Positions 63,416-64,000 of a stretch of 64,000 bases of DNA are shown here, piece by piece. The notes beneath the pieces are model-generated. The model did no database searches. It was not told where the DNA came from and saw nothing but the letters and a program-made list of their open reading frames with translations. A program made the translations under genes and the position numbers. The first letter of the stretch is position 1, and each line of letters begins with the position of its first letter. The DNA lies in NCBI GenBank assembly GCA_905182995.1, contig CAJJDP010000004.1, positions 415,186-479,185 on the forward strand, in the 5' to 3' direction. This DNA is from Paramecium octaurelia (taxonomy: Eukaryota > Ciliophora > Oligohymenophorea > Peniculida > Parameciidae).

Positions 63416-63913
63416 TCATTTATTTATAAGAATCAACTTTTGAAAAATTACCAATGAAAATTTATGAATTTCTGGTTTAAAATTTTCACCATTGATGTTT
63501 GTGATTATTCTTTTGTGGAAATTTACCAATATAAATTTTATAAGAACGGGAGATAAAATAAGCATATTATATATATTTTATAAATATTTTCCAATAATAG
63601 CTATATATATATTGCTAGAGAGATCGATCTTGACCTAATTAGCAGATAAGTTTCTAAGATGAAGTGATAAAAAGTTTGAATGGAAGTGAATCATATAAGA
63701 AAAACTATTTTTCCAGTAAGATCTTTATGTAAGTTATTGGATCGGAAATGCAATTATTACATTATCAATTTAATAAATTTAAGCTCTAATAGATGAAAAA
63801 TAATAACAAGCTATTAATCTAAGCATCATATTTTATATAGAGAGTTAAATCATAAACAACGAAGAACTAAGGCTAACAGTTTGCTATTTCTTATTAACCA
63901 ATATTATATTCAT
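63416..63913 (-). CDS. Low-confidence ORF
   Basis: 165 codons open from ATG 63913 (MNIILVNKKQQTVSLSSS) to TGA 63416-63418. Composition is Ile/Leu/Asn/Tyr-rich, with no motif. In DNA this AT-rich with a single stop codon, such ORFs arise by chance, so I would not rely on it. Confidence 0.2.
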
Positions 63914-64000
63914 TGAAGTAACAATATATATTCAATTGATTGTAGATATTATTCATACAATTTAATGTTAAAATTCACATCATTTAATTAACATTATTAT

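Noticed and set aside
63360..63560. Imperfect inverted repeats with ATTGGTGAA, ACCAATGAAAATT and TTACCAATATAAATT
   Set aside because: Short, imperfect and within very AT-rich DNA; no TA-flanked terminal repeat that would point to a retained internal eliminated sequence.

Overview
The window is ciliate macronuclear DNA, most likely from Paramecium. TAA and TAG are read as glutamine inside nearly every gene, TGA is the only working stop, and base composition is very AT-rich. Genes are interrupted by 21-35 nt GT...AG introns (for example 15400-15425, 18105-18130, 33590-33614). Intergenic gaps are often only 7-60 bp. All gene models below were read with TAA/TAG = Gln, so most extend well beyond what a standard-code ORF caller would report. 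Exon joins were made by eye and some are approximate.

Layout: 1-7141 holds a 5'-truncated coiled-coil gene converging on a large TPR-like protein gene. 7177-15175 is one giant minus-strand gene, a guanylyl cyclase with two catalytic domains fused to an N-terminal P4-ATPase-like half whose catalytic motifs are destroyed. 15243-22570 carries a sorting nexin (PX-BAR), a jacalin-like/YPP-repeat protein ending in a natural His6 run, a small ubiquitin-fold-like ORF, an ORF with two in-frame TGAs, and two hypothetical genes. 22034-24724 is a 1345 bp perfect direct repeat separated by a single N, almost certainly an unmerged contig overlap. 24980-25256 is a nuclear RNase P RNA gene. 25331-27269 has a Ser/Thr kinase and a hypothetical gene. 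27315-31311 is nephrocystin-4, a ciliary transition-zone protein. 31490-35315 is a divergent pair: PP2A B'' subunit and mitochondrial succinate dehydrogenase flavoprotein. 35601-37277 has small hypothetical genes. 38379-41211 has a TIS11/TTP-type tandem CCCH protein and a long-chain acyl-CoA synthetase. 41337-45488 is a secreted low-complexity protein. 45808-50367 holds VPS33, an AMPK/SNF1-type kinase and ribosomal protein uS12 (RPS23). 50458-55281 has coiled-coil, hypothetical and LRR genes and a decayed kinase-like stretch. 55354-62463 is a giant GTPase / coiled-coil / Cys-His-rich / VWA protein. 62684-63913 has two low-confidence ORFs.

This is a eukaryotic gene array, not an operon. Functional themes are housekeeping (RNase P, uS12, SDH, acyl-CoA activation), endolysosomal trafficking (sorting nexin, VPS33), signalling (cyclase, two kinases, PP2A B'') and cilium structure (NPHP4). 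The two most unusual items are the cyclase fused to a pseudo-ATPase and the giant GTPase-VWA protein.
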